From: Synechococcus sp. BIOS-E4-1
Lineage (GTDB): Bacteria > Cyanobacteriota > Cyanobacteriia > PCC-6307 > Cyanobiaceae
Length of the DNA stretch: 64,000 nt
NCBI RefSeq assembly: GCF_014279995.1
Contig: NZ_CP047935.1
Span: 2,005,494-2,069,493 of the forward strand
Reading direction: 5' to 3'
Numbering within the stretch: the first letter of the stretch is position 1; each line of letters begins with the position of its first letter. Shown one piece after another: positions 44,837 to 54,400 of this stretch. A model generated the notes under the pieces. The model did not search any database. It was not told where the DNA came from and saw nothing but the letters and a program-made list of their open reading frames with translations. The position numbers and the translations under genes are program-made.

Positions 44837-46645
44837 ATGCCTCATTCCAAGCCCCATGCCATTGAGCAGGCGCCTCTGATTCGTTTGTTCCAGCATCTGC
44901 GCCCCTACCGCCGGAGGGTTTGGTGTGCTGCCAGCTGCTCAGTGATCAACAAAATCTTCGATCTGGCACCACCGGTACTGATCGCTCTCGCCGTGGATGT
45001 GGTTGTTCAGCAGGACACGTCCTGGCTTGCTCAACTTGGAGCCACAACGGTGTTGAGTCAGCTGATCGTGCTGGCGATACTGTCTTTCCTGGTCTGGACG
45101 GCTGAATCCTTTTTTGAGTATCTGTATGGCCTGCTCTGGCGAAACCTGGCCCAGAGCGCTCAACACAGCCTGCGCCTTGAGACCTATGACCATCTCCAGA
45201 AACTGGAGATGGACTTCTTCGAACACGACAGCAGCGGACGGCTGCTCACGGTGCTCAACGATGACATCAATCAGCTTGAGAGATTTCTGAACCATGGCGC
45301 CAATGAGATCCTGCATCTCATCACAACAGTGCTGCTGGTAGGTGGTTTGATGACGGCGCTGGCACCAGGTGTGGCGCTCTTCGCCTTCCTGCCGATCCCA
45401 ATCATTCTCTGGGGCTCGCTGAATTTCCAGAGCCGTCTTGCCCCACGCTACGGCGATGTACGCCGGCGAGCAGGAGACATGGCCTCAAGGCTCACCAACA
45501 ACATTGGAGGCATGCTCACCATCAAAAGCTTTGCTCAAGAAGATTGGGAGCTTGAGCAGCTACGCCGGGAAAGTGATGCCTACAGGGAGTGCAACCGCCA
45601 TGCCATCAGGATCTCGGCTGCTTTCATTCCGCTGATCCGTTTCGCCATTCTGTTTGCGTTCTTGGCAATCCTGCTGGTCGGTGGGGTGCAGGCAAGGAAT
45701 GGCGTGATCGCAGTTGGAACCTACAGCTTTCTTGTCTTCATCACCCAGAGGTTGCTCTGGCCACTCACCACGCTTGGCCGCACACTGGATGACTACCAAC
45801 GCTCCATGGCCTCAACCAATCGGGTGCTGGATCTGATCGACACACCGATCCAGATCGCGGGTGGAAGCCGCTGCCTCGCCGCAGACCAGGTGCATGGAGA
45901 CATCCGCTACGAGCTGGTCGATTTTGCCTATCGAAATCGACCAGCTCTGCTGAACAAATTCAACCTGACCATTCCCGCAGGAAAAACACTAGGAATTGTC
46001 GGAGCCACCGGTTCAGGCAAAAGCTCGCTGGTGAAACTCCTGCTGAGGCTGTATCCCCTCAATTCAGGGAAAATTTTCCTGGATGAAATCCCGATTGAGC
46101 AACTGCGACTCGATGATCTTCGGCGCTCCATCGCGCTTGTCAGTCAGGACGTCTATCTCTTTCACGGCAGCGTGGCTGAGAACATCGCCTATGGAGCACC
46201 GAACGCATCGCCGGAAGAGGTGCGTGCCGCCGCTCGAAAGGCCGAAGCGCTTGAGTTCATCCAGGCACTGCCGGAACAGTTCGACACCATCGTGGGAGAA
46301 AGAGGACAACGTCTCTCAGGAGGGCAGCGCCAACGCATCGCATTGGCGAGAGCGATCCTGAAGAACGCTCCTGTGTTGATCCTTGATGAAGCAACGGCTG
46401 CAGTCGACAACGACACCGAAGCTGCGATCCAGCGTTCACTGATGCGCATCACCGCGAACCGCACCACACTGGTGATTGCCCATCGACTCAGCACAGTTCG
46501 ACATGCTGATCGCATCGTTGTCATGGATCACGGTTGCATCGTGGAAGACGGAAGCCATGAACAACTGCTGCATCAAGCCGGTGTTTACGCCGATCTCTGG
46601 CGCGTTCAGGCCGGACTTCGCCGCGATGAAGCACTGATCCTTTGA
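44837..46645 (+). CDS. ABC exporter, fused membrane and ATPase domains, 602 aa
   Basis: A half-transporter that works as a homodimer or heterodimer. Residues about 25-335 form a type-1 exporter membrane domain with six helices. The ATPase domain has GATGSGKSSLVKLLLRLY (Walker A), SQD (Q loop), LSGGQRQRIALARAIL (signature), VLILDEATAAVD (Walker B) and AHRLST (H loop). It resembles MsbA- and heavy-metal/peptide-type exporters. There is no N-terminal C39 peptidase domain, so it is not by itself a Nif11 leader-cleaving transporter. The stop overlaps the next gene by one base. Confidence 0.9.
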   Translation: MPHSKPHAIEQAPLIRLFQHLRPYRRRVWCAASCSVINKIFDLAPPVLIALAVDVVVQQDTSWLAQLGATTVLSQLIVLAILSFLVWTAESFFEYLYGLLWRNLAQSAQHSLRLETYDHLQKLEMDFFEHDSSGRLLTVLNDDINQLERFLNHGANEILHLITTVLLVGGLMTALAPGVALFAFLPIPIILWGSLNFQSRLAPRYGDVRRRAGDMASRLTNNIGGMLTIKSFAQEDWELEQLRRESDAYRECNRHAIRISAAFIPLIRFAILFAFLAILLVGGVQARNGVIAVGTYSFLVFITQRLLWPLTTLGRTLDDYQRSMASTNRVLDLIDTPIQIAGGSRCLAADQVHGDIRYELVDFAYRNRPALLNKFNLTIPAGKTLGIVGATGSGKSSLVKLLLRLYPLNSGKIFLDEIPIEQLRLDDLRRSIALVSQDVYLFHGSVAENIAYGAPNASPEEVRAAARKAEALEFIQALPEQFDTIVGERGQRLSGGQRQRIALARAILKNAPVLILDEATAAVDNDTEAAIQRSLMRITANRTTLVIAHRLSTVRHADRIVVMDHGCIVEDGSHEQLLHQAGVYADLWRVQAGLRRDEALIL

Positions 46646-48771
46646 TGCTCCACCAGCTCGCTGCGGCGTCACCGGGGTTCACTTCGCTGTCCCATCTGGC
46701 ACATCAGCCATTGGGAAGCATGGCCTTGCTCGTGGCGCTGGCCATGCTGGTTCCGCCACTGTTCAGGCGAACAGGCCTTCCCGATCTCGTCGGACTGCTG
46801 CTCGCTGGCGTCCTGATGGGCCCCAGCGCTCTCAAACTTCTGCAGCCAGACGGTGAGACCCTTCAACTCGTCTCTGACATCGGCGCGATCTACCTCCTGT
46901 TCATTGTGGGATTGGAGATTGATCTCGATGAATTCAATAGAGTACGCAGTCGATCTCTGAAGATTGGAGTTCTCCATTTTGTCGGTGGCATGGCAACAGG
47001 GGGAGCCATCGGACTCCTGCTCGGCTACCCATTGGTTCCCTGCCTGCTGATTGGGAGCCTGATTGCAACGCATACCCCTTTGGGCTACCCAATCGTGCGT
47101 AGTTATGGAGCGCAGCGAGACGAGGCTGTCGTGGTCAGCGTGGGCAGCACCATTCTCACCGATATCGCCTCTCTGGTCGTACTCGCGATCGCCATCGGTC
47201 TTGGCAGGCACTCCTTTTCACTGACCAATCTGGCCGGACTGATCGCCAGCGTCGCAATTTTTGCCGTGGCAGTCGTCGCCATCATTCGCAAGGTCGGACG
47301 CAGGATCTTCCGCGGAAGCGTCAACGACGAAAGTCGGATCTTCCTCACCATTTTGCTCATCCTGTTCATCGCTTCGCTTGGTGCGGAACTTGCCGGCGTC
47401 GAAAAAATCGTTGGGGCCTTTCTGGCTGGACTGGCGGTGAACTCCGTGCTGCCGGAGGGAAAGTCAAAACAGCAGGTGATTCTGGTTGGTGCGGCTCTGT
47501 TCATCCCCATCTTTTTCATTCACCTCGGCCTCCTGCTGGATCTGAGCAGCCTTAAAAACTCCATCACCCACTTTCAGCTGCCTCTCTTGATGGTGATCGG
47601 TGTGATCAGCTGCAAAGGGATAGTAAGCCTGATTGCCGGCCGGGCCTTCCGGTACAACGGCAATCAGATTGTGATGATGTGGTCGTTGGCCATGCCACAG
47701 GTTGCGGCCACACTGGCCACAGCATTCATTGGCTACGAGGCCGGATTGCTCGACCAGTCGGTGCTGAATGCGGTTCTGGCGATGATGGTGGTGACCGCAA
47801 CCCTTGGACCAATCCTCACCGCACGATCCGTCAGGCAACTGGTGGAACCGAAATGGACAAGGCCGAGCAACACAGAGCTTGGCGACGACACCTCATCAGA
47901 CGATGACACCCCATTCGATGTGGTCAGCCGACCACTGACCATCGTCGTTCCGATCGCAAATCCTTCCACGGAACAGGGGCTGCTGAGCATTGCCTCTCGG
48001 CTGCTGAGCGGTGGTGCCGAACTGCAGGGTCAGTTGCTGCCCCTTGCTCTTGTGTGTCCCAGCCTTGAAGAAGCGCGAGGGGGCTTGAATCGTGCAGTGG
48101 CATCTGCCAGAGAACGACTGTCCCAGGCTGCGGCTATCGGCAGGCAGCTGCAGGTCAAAACCCGCTGCCTGCTGAGGCTGGATGAAGACATCGCAGGCGG
48201 AATGAGTCGCAGCGCACTGGAGCAGGGTGCTGATCTTTTGATGATTGGAGCGGGACGACCGGACAAGGTGAGGCGCTGGTTCTTCGGTGACCTCGTGGAC
48301 GGTGTCTGCCGCACCGCACACTGCCCGGTTGTGGTGGTCAACCTGGCTGACCGTCCGATCGAAACGCTTCAAAGAATTCTTGTTCCAATCAAAGATCTCT
48401 CCGCCAGCGCTCGCGAACAGTTTGAACTCGCCCAGCGGATTCTCGCGAGCCAATCCAGCGAGCAGGGCCTGATCACACTGCTGCACATCTGTGATCCTCG
48501 GCTCAATCGATCGGAACGAATCCGGATCAAACATGAGCTGCGTCGGTGGCAACCTCGCAACAGCATGGGCGCCGTCATTCGCATTCAGCTCGCGTCCGGG
48601 CCAGGGGTTGAAGCCAAGATCGAACTCAGCAGCCGCGATCACGATCTGGTGATCCTGCGCTCTCAGCGCCGTCAGGTCGCAGGCTTGCCCATCCCAGCGA
48701 GTGATCGAACCAGCAATCTGGTGTCTGTGCTGAATTGCGCTTCGATGGTGATCAGCGAACCCCTGACCTGA
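46645..48771 (+). CDS. CPA2-family cation/proton antiporter with UspA-like tail, 708 aa
   Basis: Residues about 25-400 carry 12 or so membrane helices of the monovalent cation:proton antiporter-2 family, with GLPDLVGLLLAGVLMGPSAL early and FLAGLAVNSVLPEGKS in the middle. From about 430 to the end are two universal-stress-protein-like domains, the first with DLLMIGAGRPDKVRRWFFGD and HCPVVVV. These domains often sense nucleotides. The likely role is Na+/H+ or K+/H+ exchange for pH and salt balance. The ATG overlaps the ABC gene stop (TGATG). Confidence 0.85.
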   Translation: MLHQLAAASPGFTSLSHLAHQPLGSMALLVALAMLVPPLFRRTGLPDLVGLLLAGVLMGPSALKLLQPDGETLQLVSDIGAIYLLFIVGLEIDLDEFNRVRSRSLKIGVLHFVGGMATGGAIGLLLGYPLVPCLLIGSLIATHTPLGYPIVRSYGAQRDEAVVVSVGSTILTDIASLVVLAIAIGLGRHSFSLTNLAGLIASVAIFAVAVVAIIRKVGRRIFRGSVNDESRIFLTILLILFIASLGAELAGVEKIVGAFLAGLAVNSVLPEGKSKQQVILVGAALFIPIFFIHLGLLLDLSSLKNSITHFQLPLLMVIGVISCKGIVSLIAGRAFRYNGNQIVMMWSLAMPQVAATLATAFIGYEAGLLDQSVLNAVLAMMVVTATLGPILTARSVRQLVEPKWTRPSNTELGDDTSSDDDTPFDVVSRPLTIVVPIANPSTEQGLLSIASRLLSGGAELQGQLLPLALVCPSLEEARGGLNRAVASARERLSQAAAIGRQLQVKTRCLLRLDEDIAGGMSRSALEQGADLLMIGAGRPDKVRRWFFGDLVDGVCRTAHCPVVVVNLADRPIETLQRILVPIKDLSASAREQFELAQRILASQSSEQGLITLLHICDPRLNRSERIRIKHELRRWQPRNSMGAVIRIQLASGPGVEAKIELSSRDHDLVILRSQRRQVAGLPIPASDRTSNLVSVLNCASMVISEPLT

Positions 48772-48831
48772 ACCAAGCCAACCAAGCAAGGAATCATTAA
48801 GAAATTGAGATTTTGGGCTTAAAGTGCGTCA

Positions 48832-49734
48832 ATGGATGAAGCGAGGAAAGTTCGGCCAAAAACCCTGATCCTGTCAGCCATCGTTGGGTTGACAGGGGGT
48901 TTTTTGCTGGCGATTCCCCTCAGCCGCTCGCTCATACCTGAATCCGAAGCTCCCCTGCTGCTTCCTGTCAGCAACCCTTTTTCAGCCTGGTCCGTCTTCG
49001 ATAACCGCGAAATTCTTGTGCTCGGGGTTGATGATGGTGGCGGCAATACCGACGCGATCTTCACGTTGAAGGTGGAAGGAGGCCGCACCTCCATCACTCA
49101 GATTCCAAGAGACAGCTTCATTGATTCCCATAGCTTCGGGCCTGTCAAAGCCAATGCTCTTTATGCCTACGGGGGGCATGAAGCGGTGAAGGCTGAGTTA
49201 TCAAGGCTGATGGGTCGACCGATCGACCACCACATCCTTGTGAACCTCAATGGGATCCGCACACTCAGTGATCTGGTGGGCGGCGTTGAAGTCGATGTCC
49301 CCAAACGCCTTTATTACCGCGACAACAGTCAGGGCCTGCTGATCGATCTGCAACCGGGACCTCAGCTGCTCAAAGGTCGAGATCTTGAGGGTTTCCTGCG
49401 CTGGAGACACGATGAGGAAGGTGACCTGGGTCGTCTGGCGCGGCAGCAGCTCGTGCTGAAAAGCCTATTCAGCCGACTCACCCGGCCTGAACATCTGGTG
49501 AAACTGCCCGCTCTGATCAAAGAAGCCGGCAACAATCTTGAGACCGATCTCGGTGCCATGGAGCTGGGCGGATTAATCACAGCGATGGGTCTGACAGAAC
49601 TGGAAACCGAGCGTCTTGATGCACGTCCCTTCTACCGAAACGGCATCAGTTATCTCGATACGGCATGGCCTGCACAACAGCGCGGTGGTGATGCCAGCGA
49701 ATCCAGCAGCTGGCGCTACCGCTTCCTCTACTGA
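48832..49734 (+). CDS. LytR-CpsA-Psr (LCP) family protein, 300 aa
   Basis: One N-terminal membrane anchor (residues about 11-30) is followed by the LCP domain: ILVLGVDDGGGNTDAIFTLKV, then TSITQIPRDSFID, a central GRPIDHHILVNLNGI and the late GFLRWRHDEEGDLGRLARQQ. The conserved Arg/Asp residues bind polyprenyl-pyrophosphate. LCP enzymes transfer polysaccharide from undecaprenyl carriers to the wall or surface. It probably acts in the periplasm. The gene stands 60 bases after the antiporter and 36 before the FUSC operon. Confidence 0.85.
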   Translation: MDEARKVRPKTLILSAIVGLTGGFLLAIPLSRSLIPESEAPLLLPVSNPFSAWSVFDNREILVLGVDDGGGNTDAIFTLKVEGGRTSITQIPRDSFIDSHSFGPVKANALYAYGGHEAVKAELSRLMGRPIDHHILVNLNGIRTLSDLVGGVEVDVPKRLYYRDNSQGLLIDLQPGPQLLKGRDLEGFLRWRHDEEGDLGRLARQQLVLKSLFSRLTRPEHLVKLPALIKEAGNNLETDLGAMELGGLITAMGLTELETERLDARPFYRNGISYLDTAWPAQQRGGDASESSSWRYRFLY

Positions 49735-49770
49735 GCCAACGACGAGACTTCATCGCCTAAGGCGTCCAAA

Positions 49771-50733
49771 ATGGCGACGCCGGCGGTTGCATCTGTGGAC
49801 AGGAATCTGCTGCGACAGAGCCTCAGGCTCGGGTTAAGCATCCTGATCACGTGTGCCATCGCTCAACACTTTCAACGGATCGCTTATCTCTGGTATCCGC
49901 TTCTGGCCGTTAATATTGTCGTTGACGACCAGGACGAGAACAGCCTGAGAGCTGCGCGCGGACGCATCCTCGGAACTGTGAGCGGTGGATTGGTCACCTT
50001 TCTGGTCCATTCGATCATGACCGGCTGGATCGGCATCCTGGTGAGCCTGTTGATCACGATTCCGCTGCTGCGGCGGTTTGGTTGGGCGAGTGGGATGTCC
50101 ACAGCCGTGACAGTCAGCGTGATGTTTCTGGGCATTCACAGCTATTCCACGCTGAGCTGGGACTACGTGTTCAACCGCAGCATCGACACGCTGGTGGGAA
50201 TCATTGTGGCCCTGGTGATGGGTCGTCTGCTCTGGCCGAAGAACCGTCTGGCTCGGATGCAGAACCTGCACGAACAGCTCACCGACCTTCTGCAAACAAG
50301 GATCGAGGCCCACAGTCTTGCGCTGCAGGGCATGGGTTCTCCTCCACCTGAAATCCAGCCTGCAGTTATCACGAACAAGCTTCTGGAGCTGCAGCGTCTG
50401 ATCAATGTGGAGCTGAGTCTGGGGCCTCGTCATGTACAGCGACTGGATCGCGACCACTGGCGCCAGTGCCTCAGTTTGTGGCGCTGCCAACAGGTGCGTT
50501 GGCTACTCGTGGAACGGCTGATTGAACGGCTTCACCGGGACAAGGGGAGCGAATATCTCCCTGCACTTGGCAGATACCTAGCTGAACGCCCAGCACCCCG
50601 ACGTCGACTGGATCTGAACGGCTGCGATGAAGGGTTGTCGTTACCCCAACGGATCGCTCTTGAAGAACAGGTGACCCGCTTCCGACGTGTGCTGACCTGC
50701 CAGCAACTGCTCAATGCCGAGCGAGCATCATGA
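49771..50733 (+). CDS. FUSC-family inner-membrane protein, first of a pair, 320 aa
   Basis: Four to six hydrophobic helices occur in residues 12-150, including SLRLGLSILITCAIAQHF and RGRILGTVSGGLVTFLVHSI, the repeated GRxxGT feature of fusaric acid resistance/aromatic acid exporter proteins. A cytosolic helical domain follows (150-320). These proteins form efflux channels for aromatic or similar compounds with partner subunits. The next gene, a second FUSC protein, overlaps by ATGA; a TolC protein completes the set. Confidence 0.78.
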   Translation: MATPAVASVDRNLLRQSLRLGLSILITCAIAQHFQRIAYLWYPLLAVNIVVDDQDENSLRAARGRILGTVSGGLVTFLVHSIMTGWIGILVSLLITIPLLRRFGWASGMSTAVTVSVMFLGIHSYSTLSWDYVFNRSIDTLVGIIVALVMGRLLWPKNRLARMQNLHEQLTDLLQTRIEAHSLALQGMGSPPPEIQPAVITNKLLELQRLINVELSLGPRHVQRLDRDHWRQCLSLWRCQQVRWLLVERLIERLHRDKGSEYLPALGRYLAERPAPRRRLDLNGCDEGLSLPQRIALEEQVTRFRRVLTCQQLLNAERAS

Positions 50734-51857
50734 GCGGCTCCGCAAAACAAACCAATCGCTGGATCCTGCGATCCGACCTTCGACTCGCCCTGGTGACGGG
50801 TCTGGGTGCAGGCTTCGGATTGCTGAACTCTGTTCCTTTCGGCTACTACGTGCCTCTTTGCACAGCCGCGGTTCTGTCGGGAAGCTACGGCAACTCGATG
50901 AAGCTGAGTATTCAACGCATCCTCGGGTCGGTGATGGGTGTGGTGATCGTGTTGCTCTTCTCTCGCGGTCTTGAACTTCCTCTACCCCTTGGGCTCGGTC
51001 TGGCCCTCGCCAGCGTTCGTCTGCTCGGAGGTGCTCTGGGATTGCAGGTGGGTTACAAAGTCGCCGGCAACATCGTGATCATGGGCTGGCTGGTCCACAG
51101 CGCAGAGGAATCAATCTGGGGCATGTCGCGCCTGTTCTGGACAGCCTTCGGCATCGCGCTATCGCTGTGGGCGACCCGCTACGTCTGGCCCAGCGGCACG
51201 ATTCCGTCGCTTCACAGGCAGTTCGCCCGATTCATCGACGAACTGATCCAAGAATTTGAGCTGGAGAAACAACGGCTGGAGGAGGAAACTCCCACCCGAA
51301 TTTCAATGACCAATCGCAGAGACAGACGAACCGAGATCTTGCAACAGCTCAATGCCCTGAGACAGCAACGCGACCAGGCCCAGGTGGAACTGGGCCTGAA
51401 TCCAGAGAACCACCCGCTGCACCAGCTCTGGACCGCACTTGACTTGCTGATCTCGCAGCTGATTTCAGTGCTGGATGGCTTGCGAGGACTGCCGGCACCA
51501 ATACAGTCACCACAGAGCATCAAGGCGCTTCATCTCGAAGAGGCGGAAGTTCTCAAGCATCAGATCAACCTCCTTACAGCCCTGTCCGGAAACCTGCGCC
51601 AGCCCGATCTAGCCGAGAAGCAGTGCCTCGATCTGCAAGCCCTGATGGTGATGAACAGAGATCTAGAAGCGGTGGCCGAACAGCTGACGATGAGCCTCGA
51701 ATTGCATGCTGGACGCAAGGGCAAGGAGGCAGACATCTCCCCAGAGCGGATGCGACAGATCGTTCTGCGCTCATCCCTGATCGAGCATGGAGCTTCCGTC
51801 ATGCACGACTGCCTGCCGGGAATGGCCAGATCGAAGCCTGTCACTTCAACTCGCTGA
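50730..51857 (+). CDS. FUSC-family inner-membrane protein, second of a pair, 375 aa
   Basis: Membrane helices at residues about 20-150 include YYVPLCTAAVLSGSYGNSM and the family motif QRILGSVMGVVIVLLF. The C-terminal 210 residues are a long, charged helical domain with coiled-coil-like stretches (ELEKQRLEEETP). The start overlaps the previous gene by four bases. Together they may form a two-subunit inner-membrane exporter. Confidence 0.78.
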   Translation: MSGSAKQTNRWILRSDLRLALVTGLGAGFGLLNSVPFGYYVPLCTAAVLSGSYGNSMKLSIQRILGSVMGVVIVLLFSRGLELPLPLGLGLALASVRLLGGALGLQVGYKVAGNIVIMGWLVHSAEESIWGMSRLFWTAFGIALSLWATRYVWPSGTIPSLHRQFARFIDELIQEFELEKQRLEEETPTRISMTNRRDRRTEILQQLNALRQQRDQAQVELGLNPENHPLHQLWTALDLLISQLISVLDGLRGLPAPIQSPQSIKALHLEEAEVLKHQINLLTALSGNLRQPDLAEKQCLDLQALMVMNRDLEAVAEQLTMSLELHAGRKGKEADISPERMRQIVLRSSLIEHGASVMHDCLPGMARSKPVTSTR

Positions 51858-51909
51858 AGTTGTTGTACGGCGTCAGGATCAAGGCCCTCAAGGACAACAG
51901 GCTCATCCC

Positions 51910-53736
51910 TTGATCAGGTCGTTCATCAGGGGTTCATTTCTGATCCCGATTGTTGGCCTGCTGTTGCCGGCGGCCTCTAAAGCCACTCCGGATGCAGGAG
52001 CTCCAGCCCGCCTCAATTACGGCGACAATACCTATCAGCTCGAACGCAGCTGGAGCCAACTGAACCAACAACTCGACAGCCTGGACACGCTGTTGGGCCC
52101 TGCTCCAGATCTTGATGATTCGGACAACCTGAAGGCGCCGAAACTCCCGTCCAACCTCATGGACGCCAACCGACCGGCCGAAGATGCGCTCAGCCAGGAC
52201 GACAGCCTTCCAGATCCACCCCTCAGCCTTCCTGGACTGGCTGATCAAAGCTCCACGGTGAAATCCGTGAGCCTGCAACAGGCGATCGCGATTGCCTTCC
52301 GCAACAATCCCGAGCTTCAGATTCAACGGGAACAGATTGCTGCTCAGGGCGCCACGGTCGCCTCGCTCTCAGGGGCTTACTGGCCCACCATCAGTGTGTT
52401 TGCCGATCTAGAGGGTTTCCAGAGCGGCAGCACCACATTTTCGCCTTATGGCAACAACAACTTCGGATTTGGTCCTCTGTTCGCCAAAAAGGGCCAGAAC
52501 ACCAATTTCGCGGTCCTCGAAAACGACGACAAAAAGATCAGCGGAACGGACGGCCCCTTCTACATACCGGCAGGAGGTGGGTTGTATGCCGACTCCAACG
52601 GCGTTGACTCTCAGGCGGGCCTGCAACTCAACTACGCGCTGATCGACTTCGCCCGCACACCAAGGGTCCGCTCCGCCGATGCCAAGCTTCAGCAGTTCAA
52701 ACAGCAGTACGCCAACCAGCTCCGAGCTCTGCAACTCGAGATCAGTGAGGCTTACTACCAGCTTCAGCTGAATGAGCAGTTGGTGCGCATCCGTGATGCG
52801 GTGGTGCGAACCGACCTGATCGTGCTGGAAGACACGCTCAATCTCAAACAGGCAGGGCTTGTGCCGCGAGTGGATCTTTTGCGCCGCAATGCAACCCTCG
52901 CCACCGATCAGGAGGAACTGATCCAGGCGCTGGCTGATCGAGCTGTTGCAAGAAGAGCGTTATGGACCCTGTTGAATCTGCCCGCCGATGTGATTCCCAG
53001 TGCAGGCGATTCAATCGGGCTGGCCCCGGCCTGGCCGCTGAGTCTTGAACAGTCCTTGTTAGCCGCCTACGACAGCAACCCCGAGCTCGATGCGATCCTC
53101 GCCACACGTCGGGCCCTGGCATTGCAGCAGGACGAAACTGCAGCTCAGCTGCTGCCCAAGCTGAGCCTGTTCGCCTCCGTGGGAGGCATGGCATCGGTGG
53201 AGCGCACCTTCAACTTCTCTGTGATGGAGGCATGCTGCGGTGGCACGTTTTTCCCCCTGGAGCAGGTGGCGGGATACGACTGGTCGGTTGGACTCGCGTT
53301 CAACTGGATGATCTTCAATGCTGGTGCAACGGCGAATGCCGTGAAAGCTCTTTCACTGCAGGAGCAGGCAGCAAGCCAGTCGTACGCCGCCACCCGCAAC
53401 ACCATCCGGCTTCGCCTCGAACGGGCTTTCCTGAATCATGAAGCAAGTCTTGCCAAGCTGGTTTCTGCGCGGCGCGCAGTGGGAGCAAGCAAGGAAGCCT
53501 TCCGGGACAGCACACTCCGCTACAAGACAGGACTCACCAATGAAGTGGATCTCTCGGTGACTCAGACACAGCTGGTTGATTCACTGGTCAACCGCCTGAT
53601 CGCAACTGTGGACGTGAATGTGACCTACGCCCAGCTGCTGCGCGAACTACTGCCCATGCCAACAGATCCTGATACAACGGTTCCTACGGAACTAACCCTG
53701 GAGGGGTTCTCAATGCATGAACTGAATCAACCCTGA
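51910..53736 (+). CDS. TolC-type outer-membrane efflux channel, 608 aa
   Basis: I place the start at TTG 51910 (AGGACAACAGG upstream), since the frame from 51787 lies inside the previous gene. A signal peptide follows (FLIPIVGLLLPAASKA). An N-terminal acidic linker of about 100 residues leads to two OEP repeats: VSLQQAIAIAFRNNPELQIQ and, later, LEQSLLAAYDSNPELDAILA, each the start of an alpha-barrel repeat. Length is larger than E. coli TolC. As the third gene of the FUSC pair it should be the outer-membrane exit; it may also serve other exporters. Confidence 0.85.
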   Translation: MIRSFIRGSFLIPIVGLLLPAASKATPDAGAPARLNYGDNTYQLERSWSQLNQQLDSLDTLLGPAPDLDDSDNLKAPKLPSNLMDANRPAEDALSQDDSLPDPPLSLPGLADQSSTVKSVSLQQAIAIAFRNNPELQIQREQIAAQGATVASLSGAYWPTISVFADLEGFQSGSTTFSPYGNNNFGFGPLFAKKGQNTNFAVLENDDKKISGTDGPFYIPAGGGLYADSNGVDSQAGLQLNYALIDFARTPRVRSADAKLQQFKQQYANQLRALQLEISEAYYQLQLNEQLVRIRDAVVRTDLIVLEDTLNLKQAGLVPRVDLLRRNATLATDQEELIQALADRAVARRALWTLLNLPADVIPSAGDSIGLAPAWPLSLEQSLLAAYDSNPELDAILATRRALALQQDETAAQLLPKLSLFASVGGMASVERTFNFSVMEACCGGTFFPLEQVAGYDWSVGLAFNWMIFNAGATANAVKALSLQEQAASQSYAATRNTIRLRLERAFLNHEASLAKLVSARRAVGASKEAFRDSTLRYKTGLTNEVDLSVTQTQLVDSLVNRLIATVDVNVTYAQLLRELLPMPTDPDTTVPTELTLEGFSMHELNQP

Positions 53737-54117
53737 CCAGCCGAACATCTGGTAATCAGAATTGAAAACCGGCGCTGAGCGAATACTGGCTTGTCTTCCC
53801 ATTGGTAGCAGATTTGATGATTCATTAAATCCCGTTATGTCTGCTCAACTGCGCTCAATCGTGCCAAGCCCTGAAGGCGAATCAAAGGGATTTGGGATCC
53901 GTTCAAAGCATTGAGCTGCCCTGGGAAGGCTCTGGAATGCCCTTCTGGAAGGATGGTTGACCAATACTGAAGCAATAGCTATGGCCAGCTAGAGCGTCAC
54001 CCGTACTCCGGGAAACATTCGGCCTTGGTCCTGAAACCGAACCTTCATGGGCGGCTCTTGCCCTATCGAGAAACTTTCTACAGGAATAAACCAAGATCAT
54101 CGATCCCGGAGTCACCC
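53737..54117. repeat. Emptied Nif11 cassette: both array flanks without the genes
   Basis: Bases about 53808-53858 resemble 43147-43192, including a shared run CAACTGCGCTCA, and 53975-54007 matches 44284-44316 at 29 of 33. Between them only about 115 bases remain, against about 1.1 kb with three precursors in the array. A protein-coding remnant is visible: the minus strand reads ERS-stop-AD where the array has ERSWAE at the end of the last precursor. The layout suggests deletion or a decayed copy of the cassette. Confidence 0.5.
53975..54007. repeat. Copy B of the 33-base Nif11-flank repeat
   Basis: It matches 44284-44316 with four substitutions and no gap. Here it precedes the metallothionein gene rather than a Cys-rich zinc protein. 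Confidence 0.65.
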
Positions 54118-54282
54118 ATGGATGCTGATCTGATCAGGTGTGAATACCAAGGCTGTCAGTGCATCGTTCCGACGGCGAAAGCTGTGATGAGCAACGGCAA
54201 AGCCTTCTGCTCTGAAGCCTGCGCCGATGGACGCGGCTGCGAATGTCATCGGGGATGGTGCCCCTCAGCCATGGTGATCTGA
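54118..54282 (+). CDS. Metallothionein, BmtA/SmtA family, 54 aa
   Basis: A Cys-rich protein that binds Zn, Cd or Cu in the cytosol. It has the bacterial metallothionein layout: an N-terminal Cys cluster, a Pro/Ala linker, AFCSEACADG, then CECH...C. I count eight Cys (8, 13, 15, 31, 35, 41, 43, 48) against nine in SmtA; the second Cys of the usual C-x-C-x2-C-x-C opening is Tyr here (RCEYQGCQC). His44 remains. I use the ATG at 54118 (MDADLIRC); an in-frame opening at 54025 is less likely. Confidence 0.85.
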   Translation: MDADLIRCEYQGCQCIVPTAKAVMSNGKAFCSEACADGRGCECHRGWCPSAMVI

Positions 54283-54400
54283 AACGAACAGAACCCAACC
54301 CCAACCGTCAGCTGATCTCGCCTCTTTGCTGAACTCAACTCATCGAAACGGGCGCAGTTCTTATTCGGCATGGAGCACTCTGAGAAACAGCGCTGCCGTA
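54283..54400. other. Intergenic spacer
   Basis: Between the metallothionein and the minus-strand membrane protein. A frame here contains NGRSSYSAW, which also occurs in RecB; I consider this coincidence. Confidence 0.3.

Noticed and set aside
44837-46645. ABC exporter as the leader-cleaving transporter for the neighbouring Nif11 array
   Set aside because: It lacks an N-terminal C39 peptidase domain and lies on the other strand in an operon with an antiporter.
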